From Rothia uropygialis (lineage in GTDB: Bacteria > Actinomycetota > Actinomycetes > Actinomycetales > Micrococcaceae): DNA of 64,000 bases. Made by a program: the position numbers and the translations under genes. The DNA lies in assembly GCF_004137765.1 (NCBI RefSeq), contig NZ_NOIS01000001.1, positions 722,443 to 786,442 of the forward strand, in the 5' to 3' direction. The notes below the pieces were generated by a model that saw only the letters and a program-made list of their open reading frames with translations, did no database searches and was not told the origin of the DNA. Below are positions 35,830 to 45,299 of this stretch, in pieces (the first letter of the stretch is position 1; the number at the start of each line of letters is the position of its first letter).

Positions 35830-38800
35830 ATGAAGCTCAAATTCAAAGTTCAGCCGTACCAAACCGAGGCCGTCGATGCAGTAGTCGATGTGTTCACAGA
35901 GCAGCCCTATGCCGACGGGGTGAAGTACCGCATCGACCCCGGCAAGGACGCGGCCACGAGCCTGCTGGAGGACGCGGGCCTGCGCAACGCCGAGATCGCG
36001 CTGACGCCGCCGCAGCTCTTGGAGAATGTTCAGAAGGTTCAGGCTGCTCGCGGTCTACACCTGTCGAAGGACATGGTCAAGTCACCTGCGGCACCGATCA
36101 ACATCGACATCGAGATGGAGACAGGTACGGGGAAGACCTACGTCTACATCAAGACGATCATGGAGCTCAACAAGCGATACGGCTGGTCGAAGTACATCGT
36201 CGTCGTCCCGTCGATTGCGATCCGCGAGGGCGTGAAGAAGTCGTTCGACATCACGGCCGAGCACTTCCAGCAGCACTACGGCACGAAGCCGCGGACCTTC
36301 ATTTACGACTCCGCGCGCCTTCACGAGTTGGAGCGGTTCTCGTCCGACTCCGGTGTCCAGGTCATGATCATCAATACGCAGGCGTTCAACGCCGCCGCTG
36401 ACGCGGAGCAGAAGGCAGCTGAGGGTAAGCGAGCATCTGAAGCAGCTCGGCGGATTTTCCGAGAGCTTGATAACTTCCAGTCGCGGAAGCCGATTGACGT
36501 GATCGCGTCGAACCGTCCCATCCTCATCATTGACGAGCCTCAGAAGGTAGAGGGAACAGGGAAGAACGCGTCCAAGACGCTCAAGGCGCTCGGTCTCTTC
36601 AGGGCGCTTTTCGCGCTGCGCTACTCAGCGACCCACAAGACTGAGCGTACCAAGGTGCACCGCCTCGATGCGGTAGATGCGTACAACCAGAAGCTGGTCA
36701 AGAAGATCGCGGTGCGCGGCATCACGGTCAAGCACTTGGCCGGCAACACCGCCTACCTGTACGTTGACGGGCTGGAGGTCGGCAAGGGTGCAGATTTCCC
36801 GAAGGCGCGCGTCGAGTTGCAGGTGCAGACCGCGCAGGGGATCAAGCGGCAGATGAAGCGGCTGAGCCAGGGCACGAACCTGCATGACATATCCGGCGGT
36901 ATCGAGGCCTACAAGGGCTTGCTCATCCGAGATGTCGATGCGAACCGAGACATCATCGAGTTGAGCAACGGCGACATCATCAGCGCCGGTGAAGTCACCG
37001 AGGATGTGACGGAGGATCAGAAACGTCGCATCCAGATTCGCGAGGTCATTCGCGCCCACCTCGACAAGGAGCGCGAGCTGTTCGCGCAGGGCATCAAGAC
37101 GCTCTCGTTGTTCTTCATTGATGAGGTTGCCAAGTACCGCGACTACGACCGCGAGGACACCCTGGGCGAGTATGCCCGGGCGTTCGAGGAGGAGTACGAG
37201 TCGGTGCTCACCGACTACCTTGGGCAGCTCGACCTCGACGAGGCCGCCGAGCGGTATCGCAAGCACATCGAGGCGATCCCGGTGCGGTCTACGCACGAGG
37301 GCTACTTTTCGATCGACAAGAAGACCGGACGCTCGATCGACGGGAAGATCGCCGCGCGCGGTGACTTCTCCGGCCAGTCGGACGACGTCGATGCCTACGA
37401 CCTGATCCTCAAGGACAAGGAGCGGCTGCTGTCGTTCGAGGAGCCCCTTCGGTTCATTTGGTCGCACTCAGCGCTGCGGGAGGGCTGGGACAACCCGAAC
37501 GTATTCGTGATGGGGATGCTCAAGAAGAGCGACAGCACCACGACTAGACGGCAGGAGATCGGCCGTGGCTTGCGCCTATCGGTTGACCAGCACGGCGAGC
37601 GGATGGACAACCCGGTCACCGTGCATGACATCAACGAATTGACCGTCGTGACCGACGAGTCCTACACAGAGTTCGTCACTGCTCTGCAGAAGGAGATCAT
37701 GGAGTCGCTGTCGTCCCGTCCGCGCAAGGCGAGCGTCGACTACTTCACCGGCAAGCAAATCAAGCTCGCGGATGGCTCCACAAATGTGGTGGAGAAGGCG
37801 CTCGCACAGGCGCTCTACAACCACCTGATCCGCCACGACTACGTTGACGACGACGGCTTCGTCACCCAGGCGTACAAGGACGCTCGCGCAGACGGCACGA
37901 TCGCCGCGCCAGCGGCCGAGGTGCTCAAACCGGTCATCGACTTCGTCTGGCCACTCGTGGATGCGCTCTACCTCGACATGCCCATGCCGACCGACGGCCG
38001 CAAGCCGAAAAAGATCCCATTCAACGAGTCGAACTTCAATAAGCGAGAATTCCAGGAGCTGTGGGGGCGCATCAACCATAAGGTCGTCTACCAGGTCGAG
38101 TTCGACTCGGCCGAGCTGATCACCAACTGCATCCGCGTGCTCGACACGTCGCTCAACGTCACCGTCATGCAGTACCTCGTCGAGACCGGAAAACAGATTG
38201 TCGATCTCGAGGTCGAGCAACTCGAAGAGGGCACCGGCTTCAAAGTGTCCGAGACCAAGGTTGAGCACTCGGCCGTGTCCGCGGGTTCGATGGTGAAGTA
38301 TGACTTGCTCGGGGAGGTTGCCGAGAAAACGCAACTCACACGCCGAACCTGTGCGGCGATCCTCACCGGCATCAATCCTGGCACGTTTGCGAATTTCAAG
38401 CAGAATCCCGAGCAGTTCATCACCGAGGCCGCCCGGCTCATAAACGAGCAGAAGGCGACCGTCATCGTCGAGCACCTCAGCTACGATCCGCTCGACCATA
38501 AGTATGACTCCTCGATCTTCACCGAGAGCCAGACCGCCCAAGACCTCTCTAAGGCGGGCGACAAGCTGAAGAAGAGCGTCTACGAGTACGTTGTTACAGA
38601 TTCCAAGGTCGAGCGGTCGTTCGTCGAGAAGCTCGACGTCAGCGACGAGGTTGTCGTCTACTCGAAACTGCCGCGCGGTTTCTTCATCCCTACCCCTGTT
38701 GGTGACTACAATCCTGATTGGGCGATCGCCTTCCGTGACGATGTGAGTCAGATCAAGCATGTCTACTTCATCGCTGAGACCAAAGGATCGATGTCGACCC

Positions 38801-38943
38801 TTCAGCTTAAGGGCGTGGAGAACGCCAAGATCGAATGCGCCCGCGAATTTTTCGCCTCGCTCAGCGCGAAGGCCGGGAACGAGGCGGTGAAGTACGACGT
38901 TGTCGACTCGTACGATTCGTTACTTCAGCTTGTAGGGGCGTGA
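35830..38943 (+). CDS. Type III restriction enzyme, Res subunit
   Basis: 1037 residues. Walker A is METGTGKTYVYIK (about residue 97), motif II IIDEPQKVEG (about 234), and REGWDNPNVF with RQEIGRGLRL marks the C-terminal helicase lobe. A PD-(D/E)xK nuclease lies near the C-terminus: YNPDWAIAF (about 960) and AETKG (about 983). It cuts unmodified DNA when two sites interact through ATP-driven sliding. It starts 4 bp after mod. Confidence 0.93.
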   Translation: MKLKFKVQPYQTEAVDAVVDVFTEQPYADGVKYRIDPGKDAATSLLEDAGLRNAEIALTPPQLLENVQKVQAARGLHLSKDMVKSPAAPINIDIEMETGTGKTYVYIKTIMELNKRYGWSKYIVVVPSIAIREGVKKSFDITAEHFQQHYGTKPRTFIYDSARLHELERFSSDSGVQVMIINTQAFNAAADAEQKAAEGKRASEAARRIFRELDNFQSRKPIDVIASNRPILIIDEPQKVEGTGKNASKTLKALGLFRALFALRYSATHKTERTKVHRLDAVDAYNQKLVKKIAVRGITVKHLAGNTAYLYVDGLEVGKGADFPKARVELQVQTAQGIKRQMKRLSQGTNLHDISGGIEAYKGLLIRDVDANRDIIELSNGDIISAGEVTEDVTEDQKRRIQIREVIRAHLDKERELFAQGIKTLSLFFIDEVAKYRDYDREDTLGEYARAFEEEYESVLTDYLGQLDLDEAAERYRKHIEAIPVRSTHEGYFSIDKKTGRSIDGKIAARGDFSGQSDDVDAYDLILKDKERLLSFEEPLRFIWSHSALREGWDNPNVFVMGMLKKSDSTTTRRQEIGRGLRLSVDQHGERMDNPVTVHDINELTVVTDESYTEFVTALQKEIMESLSSRPRKASVDYFTGKQIKLADGSTNVVEKALAQALYNHLIRHDYVDDDGFVTQAYKDARADGTIAAPAAEVLKPVIDFVWPLVDALYLDMPMPTDGRKPKKIPFNESNFNKREFQELWGRINHKVVYQVEFDSAELITNCIRVLDTSLNVTVMQYLVETGKQIVDLEVEQLEEGTGFKVSETKVEHSAVSAGSMVKYDLLGEVAEKTQLTRRTCAAILTGINPGTFANFKQNPEQFITEAARLINEQKATVIVEHLSYDPLDHKYDSSIFTESQTAQDLSKAGDKLKKSVYEYVVTDSKVERSFVEKLDVSDEVVVYSKLPRGFFIPTPVGDYNPDWAIAFRDDVSQIKHVYFIAETKGSMSTLQLKGVENAKIECAREFFASLSAKAGNEAVKYDVVDSYDSLLQLVGA

Positions 38944-38949
38944 CGTCGG

Positions 38950-40704
38950 TTGACCGATGCAATATCGCCTGATCGTTTAGAGCTGCCCGGGAACGTTCGA
39001 ATCACGCGGCTCAAGATCGAGAAATTCCGGGCTATCAGCTCCGCCGACATAGAACTCGGCGATACGGTTGCGCTCGTCGGGCAGAACGGCTCGGGAAAGT
39101 CGTCGATTCTTCGGGCGCTCAACGCGTTCTTCAACTTTGACGATGAGAAGGCGGACTTCGAGAACGGGAGCCACGCGTACAGCCGCACGGCGCAGTCGGT
39201 GATTGAGGTGACGATCGAGGGCCTGGCGAGCGATACTGCTCTCCTGCGGGTGGAGTCAGGGGCCGACAAGTTGCGTGCCCAGCTCAAGTTCCGCAAACAG
39301 CCTGTGTGGAACGTGTTCGTGGGCGGCAAGTGGCAGTCCGCCGCGCCGGGATTCCATGAAGCACTTCGAAAGCAAGTTGCCTACGCGTTGATTCCTACTC
39401 GTCGCGACCACGCCGTTGCACACGACCCCGCAACCGGGCTCCTGGAGCGTGCGGTCGACGAGTGGGTTACGTCGAATAGGCAGCGGGACCGTGTTAGCCC
39501 ACAGGTGGCGAAGCTCGGCGGTCAACTGCAGAAGAACTCCTTGTCCGGTTTCGAGAAGCAACTCCGTAAGGTTGCGCCTGCAGACGGTCCGTTCAGCTTC
39601 GCACTGAGTTACTCGTCTCAGCCTGATTACAAGTTGCTCCTGACAAATCTTGCGCTAAGCGTCAACGAAGGAGGACAGTCAATCCCGCTGGCAGACAGCG
39701 GAAGTGGGACCCAGAGCATGGCTATCTTCGCGCTGTACGCGTACCTCGCCGAGCTGCAAAGCAAGACGTTCGTTCTCGGTATGGAAGAACCCGAACAGAA
39801 CCTGCATCCGCAGGCTCAGCGGGCACTCATTAACAGGATCATGGGCCTGGGGCTTCAAGTCTTGTTCACCACGCACTCGCCGACGGTCGTTGATTCCCTC
39901 GACCACGAGCAGGTTGTCCTGTGCCGTCGGATCAAGGGTAAGTCTCGTGGGCTGGAAGCACAGATCCGGCAGATTCCGTCCAGCTTCTTCACGCAGCACA
40001 AGTTGGATCGCGACGCGTACTACAAGTTCCACCGGCGGCGGAACTCCGAGTTCATTTTCGCCGACTTCGTGACTGTGACAGAGAGCCCCGTCGATTCCGC
40101 GGTGATCCTGACTCTGTTGCAGGATGCCGGGACCGACCCAGTCGAGTTAGGGATGAGTGTGGTCGCGCTCGACGGCGTGGCTCAGATACCCCACATGTTC
40201 CACATCCTGCGCGAACTGGGCATCGCGAGCGCGTTTGTTGTCGACAAGGACTACTTCCTCCCGTACAAGAACGGGGAGCGCAAGACTAGTCTCGACTCGA
40301 GAGGATACCCGCAGTACAGAGCCGAGGCCAAAGCTGACTCGCTGCTATCGATTCTTTTCCCAGAAGCCGCGGATTACAGCAAGGTGGTCGGGCAGCTCGT
40401 AGGCAATCATCAGCAGGCGATGGCCAGCCTCCGCGAAGTCGGGTTCTTCTGCTTCCGTTACACGATGGAGATAGATCTCGTTGTCGCGCAGGAGACGAGG
40501 AGGCGTCTATTTGAGCGGTTGAATCTTCCCGCCGCTGATCGAACGGAGCTGTATTTGCTCACCGCGAAGTCGAAGGTCATCAAGCGTCAGGAGACGTTGC
40601 TCCCAGTCTTGACTGGCCTGAAGTCGACGAGCCTGCCGTACTCGTACAAAGGACTCCGGAGTGAGCTTCCGAAGATGGCCAAGGATGCGCGCCAGCATCC
40701 CTAA
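38950..40704 (+). CDS. OLD-family ATPase with TOPRIM-like domain
   Basis: 584 residues from TTG 38950, 6 bp after the Res stop. The N-terminal ABC ATPase has LVGQNGSGKSSILRAL (about residue 43-50), signature-like DSGSGTQSMAIFALY and Walker B FVLGMEEPEQNLHPQAQ, then THSPTVVD. The C-terminal part shows TOPRIM-like VTESPVDSAVILTLLQ (about 376) and VVDKDYF (about 431). OLD nucleases cut or sense DNA in several defence systems. Its tight coupling to res suggests an added effector in the same system. Confidence 0.85.
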   Translation: MTDAISPDRLELPGNVRITRLKIEKFRAISSADIELGDTVALVGQNGSGKSSILRALNAFFNFDDEKADFENGSHAYSRTAQSVIEVTIEGLASDTALLRVESGADKLRAQLKFRKQPVWNVFVGGKWQSAAPGFHEALRKQVAYALIPTRRDHAVAHDPATGLLERAVDEWVTSNRQRDRVSPQVAKLGGQLQKNSLSGFEKQLRKVAPADGPFSFALSYSSQPDYKLLLTNLALSVNEGGQSIPLADSGSGTQSMAIFALYAYLAELQSKTFVLGMEEPEQNLHPQAQRALINRIMGLGLQVLFTTHSPTVVDSLDHEQVVLCRRIKGKSRGLEAQIRQIPSSFFTQHKLDRDAYYKFHRRRNSEFIFADFVTVTESPVDSAVILTLLQDAGTDPVELGMSVVALDGVAQIPHMFHILRELGIASAFVVDKDYFLPYKNGERKTSLDSRGYPQYRAEAKADSLLSILFPEAADYSKVVGQLVGNHQQAMASLREVGFFCFRYTMEIDLVVAQETRRRLFERLNLPAADRTELYLLTAKSKVIKRQETLLPVLTGLKSTSLPYSYKGLRSELPKMAKDARQHP

Positions 40705-41097
40705 TTCGCAGCTATCGACGACATGTTCGTCTTCCGCGCGGTCGCATCGGCTTTTTGCCAATTCCAACGTTGATCGCATCAACCCTGGCCGCGGTCGCCG
40801 GTGTTGCCGACCACGGGACATGCGGCTAGATGAACTTGTGTCGCATCGGTCGGCTAGAACAATTCACCGTGTGCATCGCGCACACCCATCACCCCTGATG
40901 TAGAGGACGCAGGTCTTCATCAGCATTCGGGGCCTGACTCCGTTCCCCGTCGATGAGATCGTGCACCTGTACCGCGGATTAGCCGAGTGCACGAATCGAG
41001 TTCAGAGGTCGAACATCGGAGGATGGACGTACTGCACTATCCCCACGATCGATCTACCGAGCGCCGCGTCCTGAGGCGCGCGGTAACCGGCGAGCTT
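40705..41097. other. Intergenic stretch with no recognisable gene
   Basis: About 390 bp between the OLD gene and the convergent controller gene. No open frame here has a family signal, and I see no repeat or strong hairpin. Confidence 0.5.
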
Positions 41098-41322
41098 CTA
41101 CCCGACGGTCTTGAGGAGATCCGAGGCAGTCACTTCGAGCCCGCGGGCGAGCTTAACGATGACGTCAAGTGTTGGGTTGCGACGTCCGCGTTCCAGCCCG
41201 CTGATGTAGGTGCGGTCGAGTCCGACATGATGTGCGAAGTCCTCCTGAGAAGACCAGCCGCGTTGCTGCCGTAGGTCGCGTAGGCGCTCCCCGAAGGCGA
41301 TTCGGTGCGCCAGGTTGTTCAT
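41098..41322 (-). CDS. XRE-family regulator resembling restriction-modification controller (C) proteins
   Basis: 74 residues, the size of C proteins. The HTH is SSQEDFAHHVGLDRTYISGLERGRRNPTLDVIVKLA; GLxRTYIS-xxERGxRNPTL is the hallmark of C proteins that time restriction gene expression. It is divergent from the HTH and Gabija-type genes, with two C-box-like repeats 24-49 bp upstream of its own start. It probably controls its own gene and one or both flanking defence units. Confidence 0.8.
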   Translation of the reverse strand: MNNLAHRIAFGERLRDLRQQRGWSSQEDFAHHVGLDRTYISGLERGRRNPTLDVIVKLARGLEVTASDLLKTVG

Positions 41323-41345
41323 GTATCAAACGATTCCGCTACGCT

Positions 41346-41371
41346 GACGATGAGTCCACGGACTATGAGTC
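41346..41371 (-). promoter_or_regulatory. Two C-box-like operator repeats
   Basis: GACGATGAGTC (41346-41356) and GACTATGAGTC (41361-41371) are 15 bp apart start to start and differ at one base. GAC-N4-AGTC boxes in tandem are the binding-site layout of restriction controller proteins. They lie immediately upstream of the C-protein-like gene and 72-97 bp before the divergent HTH gene. Confidence 0.55.
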
Positions 41372-41442
41372 ACATCCGTGTGTTCAGGTCGTAGCAGCAA
41401 TTGAATTCGCGGCCGGATGTTCAAGAGATTAGAGGAGGCCTA

Positions 41443-41784
41443 ATGCCCGAAGGTGAATGGCTCGATGTTGCCGCTGCAGCGAAACGCCACCACTGCAGTA
41501 CCCAGAGCATCTGGCGACTCATACGGCAGGGGAGCCTTCCAGCACGCATTGACGAGGTTAGCGGCCGCGACGGACGCTCAGTCATCAAGACCTTGATCCG
41601 AGTTTCTGATCTGAACGATGCGTTCGGATGGACTGCTCACGAGGAACACGTCCGAAGGATCCGTGCGTCGGCACCGCCGTTGACGGTCGAGCAGAAGGTT
41701 GCCATCCGCAACGTCTACCTCGAGCACCTCTTGGAACGTGAAGCGAAGCGGAGGAATGGCAGGATAGCTGGCACAACGATCTAG
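41443..41784 (+). CDS. Small helix-turn-helix protein
   Basis: 113 residues from ATG 41443, with GAGGAGG a few bases upstream; the longer frame from 41401 lacks one. WLDVAAAAKRHHCSTQSIWRLIRQGSLPARIDEVSGRDGR looks like an excisionase/MerR-like winged helix, with a helical basic C-terminus. It lies upstream of the GajA-like gene in the same direction with a 200-bp gap, so it could be a regulator or an element-derived directionality factor. Confidence 0.6.
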   Translation: MPEGEWLDVAAAAKRHHCSTQSIWRLIRQGSLPARIDEVSGRDGRSVIKTLIRVSDLNDAFGWTAHEEHVRRIRASAPPLTVEQKVAIRNVYLEHLLEREAKRRNGRIAGTTI

Positions 41785-41986
41785 AGTGGGCCACGACTGT
41801 CGTCTATGGGTGATTGTCTCAAGGACGGCCAGCGACGCTGATGCCCAGGATCGGTAGGGTGGTCTTCAACGTGTCCGGCATAGCACGACAGTAATGTCCG
41901 ACCGCAAGGCTATGGTTGTGTTGGAGACCTAGGAACAGCAAACAATTTGCTTCGGTGACGGGCGTGGGGGAGACCAGGTTGCGGCT

Positions 41987-43732
41987 ATGAGAATCCGTCA
42001 ATTCAGCATCGAGAATTTTCGTGGCATCAAGAAGCTTGACTGGATACTGCCGGTCGGCCAACGCCTGATCACCCTTATCGGTCCGGGAGACAGCGGAAAG
42101 TCCTCGATCCTTGAGGCGATATATTTGTTGCTGGGTGACCGCTGGAGCGTCTCGTTCTCTGATGTCGATTTTTACGGAGTCGACCCCTCGGATCCGATTA
42201 GGATCACAGCCTTTCTGACTGATGTTCCCGCTCCGTTGCTCAAGGACAACACCTTTGGCTTTTGGCAGAGCGGGCTTGCGGAGAATGGCCAGATTCATCA
42301 GGAGCCGGAGGAAGGTTGTGAGCCATGCCTTGTGGTCCGTCTGACCGTGGATGAGTCGCTCGAGCCGCGGTGGGAGGTCGTCCGAGTGGACGGCGAAGGG
42401 CGCAGAATTACATCCAGCCAGCGGCGCGAGTTCTCTACTTTTCGGGTTGATGACCGAACTGATGCACAGTTGCGCTGGACGCGTTCTTCCGCTCTCGGAC
42501 GTATGTCGGCCAAGGACGGCGCGGCGCGGGACGCCCTGTCGGCCGCCGAGCGGGCCGCCCGTGAGGCGCTCGTTGGGCATGACAGCACCGCCTTGAACGA
42601 ACTGGTGAAAGAGGTGCAACACCACGCCAACGAGGTCGGGAGTAGTAACTTCAATGCTGTTAGGGCTGGCCTAGATGTCTCACGTTCCGGTATGGGGGCC
42701 AACCTTGCTCTGTACGAAGATGTCGTTCCGCTCATGGCCTATGGCCTCGGTAGTCGTCGCTTGGTGAGCCTGGCTGTGCAGCAGATGGCAGCCGGCGAGC
42801 GGTCGATCGCTGTGATCGATGAACTGGAGAGCGGACTTGAACCGCATCGGGCCGTTCGACTGCTCAACTATCTAAACAGTGATCCTTACTCGCAGGTTTT
42901 CGTCACTACGCACTCGCCGGCGGTGGTCGAGCAGGCTCCGATCGAGAGCCTGTCGGTGGTCCAGACATCGGACGGCGAAGTCACGATCACCTCCCTCGGC
43001 GGTGCGGACGGGGTGATGATGGCGCTCCGGCGGGCCGCTCCGTCGTCTCTGCTGGCTCGCAAGGTGGTGATCGGGGAGGGCAAGACTGAGCATGGCCTCC
43101 TGGCTGCTTGCTTCGACGTTTGGGACCGGGAGCGCAGCGAAGCAGGGCTTACGACCACGGCTGGCGAAGGATTGGCTATCCAGGACGGCAACGGTGGAGA
43201 GAAAGCCGCCAATCGAGCGGAGGCCATGGCTCCGCTCGGGTGTTCGGTAATTGCCTTGATCGACAACGACGTTCGCACTGCCGACCCGCATGTGACGAAA
43301 GCCAAGCGGGCGGGCGCAACTGTTATTCGCTGGGAAGAAGACCGTTGCATCGAGTCTCAGGTGTGCTCACAGCTCGACACTGACGAACTTCAGGACTTCA
43401 TCTCACTCGGGGTGCAGCATCGTGGTGCCGAAAGCACGGTCCTCGATGACATCAATAGCCGAAGTCGAGTTCAGGTCAGGAACCTGACGGTGACGGACTG
43501 GCTCGCGTTCCAAAGCATCGAGGATGCTCGCGCCGTTGTATCGCTCGCGGCGAGCAAGCGTGGCTGGTTCAAGGACGTTGACTCCGGTCGTGCGCTCGGG
43601 GAATGGCTACTGGCACGGCGCGCCTCGCCGAACCTCGAAGCCGTGGTCACCAGGCTCGAACAGATCAAGACGTTCGTGTACGGAACATCGTCGGTCTCCG
43701 AGTCTGAGGAATCAGCAGATACTAATGGATAG
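41987..43732 (+). CDS. GajA-like OLD nuclease (Gabija-type)
   Basis: 581 residues, the length of known GajA. N-terminal MRIRQFSIENFRGIKKLDW leads into Walker A GPGDSGKSSILEAIY (about residue 30-37); Walker B and D-loop AVIDELESGLEPHRA (about 275) and THSPAVVEQ follow. The TOPRIM domain starts at KVVIGEGKTEHGLL (about 361) and contains ALIDNDV (about 424). GajA is an ATP-regulated nicking nuclease that assembles with GajB. The stop overlaps the helicase start by 8 nt, the expected Gabija pair. Confidence 0.82.
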   Translation: MRIRQFSIENFRGIKKLDWILPVGQRLITLIGPGDSGKSSILEAIYLLLGDRWSVSFSDVDFYGVDPSDPIRITAFLTDVPAPLLKDNTFGFWQSGLAENGQIHQEPEEGCEPCLVVRLTVDESLEPRWEVVRVDGEGRRITSSQRREFSTFRVDDRTDAQLRWTRSSALGRMSAKDGAARDALSAAERAAREALVGHDSTALNELVKEVQHHANEVGSSNFNAVRAGLDVSRSGMGANLALYEDVVPLMAYGLGSRRLVSLAVQQMAAGERSIAVIDELESGLEPHRAVRLLNYLNSDPYSQVFVTTHSPAVVEQAPIESLSVVQTSDGEVTITSLGGADGVMMALRRAAPSSLLARKVVIGEGKTEHGLLAACFDVWDRERSEAGLTTTAGEGLAIQDGNGGEKAANRAEAMAPLGCSVIALIDNDVRTADPHVTKAKRAGATVIRWEEDRCIESQVCSQLDTDELQDFISLGVQHRGAESTVLDDINSRSRVQVRNLTVTDWLAFQSIEDARAVVSLAASKRGWFKDVDSGRALGEWLLARRASPNLEAVVTRLEQIKTFVYGTSSVSESEESADTNG

Positions 43733-45179
43733 CGGTGAGCTGAGCAGGTTGGCTGCCGAGGTCGTTGCCGAAGCGCCATGTTCGCTGGAGATGCCCGCAG
43801 GGACTGGTAAGACTGAGCTCCTGGCGGCGTGCGTCGCCACCGCTGCCGAGCGAGGTGAGCGGTCGCTCGTCCTGACGCACACGAACGCCGGTGTGGATGC
43901 GATCCGCAGACGCTTAAGGCGATTTGGCGTCCCATCGAGCGACGTGTGGGTCGAGACGATCACGAGCTGGGGTTTCACGCTTTCACGATCGTATCCGGGT
44001 ATCGCTGGAATCAACGTCCCTGCTTTTCCTAACTGGAACAACTCTCGGGAGTACGTCGAAGGTGCGGTTCTGGTGGCGAAGACTTCCGCAGTTCGCCAAG
44101 TTCACGCCGTGAGCTTTGGCTACATCTTTGTGGATGAGTACCAGGACTGCACGGTCGACCAGCACGACCTGATTGTCGAAATCTCCAATGCCGTGCCTCG
44201 AACGGTCCTCCTGGGCGACCGACTGCAAGCCATTTTCGGCTTCGACAAGAAGCGACCCCTGATGGATTGGGACACTGATGTAACGCCTCGATACAAGCCC
44301 AAAGTCGTTCCGCACGTGCCTCAGCGCTGGCGCAACCATAACGTCGCCCTGGGGCAGTGGCTGCTCGACATCCGGCCTTCCCTATTTGATGGAGGCTCGT
44401 TCGACTTTTCGGCACACTCTGTTGTTGGACTTGAATGGAGACAGTGCGATTTCAAGACTGCTGTGCAGGCCGTCAATACGGCGGCGTACGGTTTCTCGAA
44501 CACCGGGGATTCGGTCGTCCTACTCGACAAGCTGCCGGACCAAGTAGCTAAACATGCCAGCCGACTTGGTGGCTCCTACGCTGTGATGGAGGACGTCGCG
44601 GGCCGGTTCATGGCAAAGAAGCTCGAAGACCTTCCTGACGAGGAGGACTCATTGTTGGCATGGTGGCTTGCTCGCATGGCAAAGAGCTGTTTCGTTGGAT
44701 TGACTGGGCTGGACCGCACGGTGCAAGGAAGGCTTGAGAAGGGGAGGAGCATTTCCGACTTAAAGCGGAAGGGGTTGTTGCCAGTGCAGGCTGCCATCGA
44801 TGACCTCATCACTCGGCCGACATACGGGCAACTCTGCATATCGGCTGCCGCAATCCGTTCAACTCCTGGGCTGATTCTCTACAGGCAAGAAGCCTGGGAT
44901 GACACCTTTCAGGCAGTCACGAGAGGCCTCGAAGATGGGACGTCCCCGAAGGAGGCGTTGGCGGTCGTCCGTGACCGGCTACGACACGGTGGGCGAGGCG
45001 AGCGCAGGCGAATTGCCTCCAGGACCCTGCTAGTGAAAGGGCTGGAGTTCGACCACGTGATTATCGCGAATGTCCAGAACTTCACCGATCCAAGGCAGCT
45101 CTACGTTGCCCTGAGCAGGGCCCGGAAGTCGGTTACGGTGATTGGTAGAAGTCCTCGCCTCCAGCTCAGATACGAGTAG
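43725..45179 (+). CDS. GajB-like UvrD-family helicase (Gabija-type)
   Basis: 484 residues from ATG 43725, close to the roughly 490 of known GajB. Superfamily 1 motifs: MPAGTGKTELL (about residue 22), LTHTNAGVDAIRRRL, FVDEYQDC (about 136), LLGDRLQAIFGF, and near the C-terminus LLVKGLEFDHVIIAN and LYVALSRARKSV. GajB partners GajA in sensing nucleotide depletion and DNA ends. The larger in-frame region upstream (from 43524) lies inside gajA and is excluded. Confidence 0.82.
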   Translation: MDSGELSRLAAEVVAEAPCSLEMPAGTGKTELLAACVATAAERGERSLVLTHTNAGVDAIRRRLRRFGVPSSDVWVETITSWGFTLSRSYPGIAGINVPAFPNWNNSREYVEGAVLVAKTSAVRQVHAVSFGYIFVDEYQDCTVDQHDLIVEISNAVPRTVLLGDRLQAIFGFDKKRPLMDWDTDVTPRYKPKVVPHVPQRWRNHNVALGQWLLDIRPSLFDGGSFDFSAHSVVGLEWRQCDFKTAVQAVNTAAYGFSNTGDSVVLLDKLPDQVAKHASRLGGSYAVMEDVAGRFMAKKLEDLPDEEDSLLAWWLARMAKSCFVGLTGLDRTVQGRLEKGRSISDLKRKGLLPVQAAIDDLITRPTYGQLCISAAAIRSTPGLILYRQEAWDDTFQAVTRGLEDGTSPKEALAVVRDRLRHGGRGERRRIASRTLLVKGLEFDHVIIANVQNFTDPRQLYVALSRARKSVTVIGRSPRLQLRYE

Positions 45180-45227
45180 CAGCGGGAGGCGGATGCAACG
45201 CATCCGACCCAGTCGGACTCCGAATGC

Positions 45228-45260
45228 GAGTCGACTCCCAATTGATTCACTAGTCGACTC
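45228..45260. terminator. Hairpin with palindromic arms after gajB-like gene
   Basis: GAGTCGACT (45228-45236) pairs with AGTCGACTC (45252-45260) around a 15-nt loop, and further AGTCGA/GACTCG elements flank it up to 45270. It lies 50 bp after the gajB-like stop. It is either a terminator (no T run) or a recombination-site arm. Confidence 0.45.
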
Positions 45261-45299
45261 ATGACTCGACTGATCACACACAAACGTCACAAACTTGTC

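Noticed and set aside
29919..40704. DISARM or BREX system
   Set aside because: The SNF2-type helicase and methyltransferase recall DISARM class 1, but drmA, drmB (DUF1998) and drmC are absent; BREX genes brxA, brxC and pglZ are also absent. Mod and Res motifs are type III.
43524..43724. N-terminal extension of the GajB-like helicase
   Set aside because: Lies inside the gajA-like gene with R/S-rich shadow sequence; ATG 43725 is followed by the conserved helicase start.
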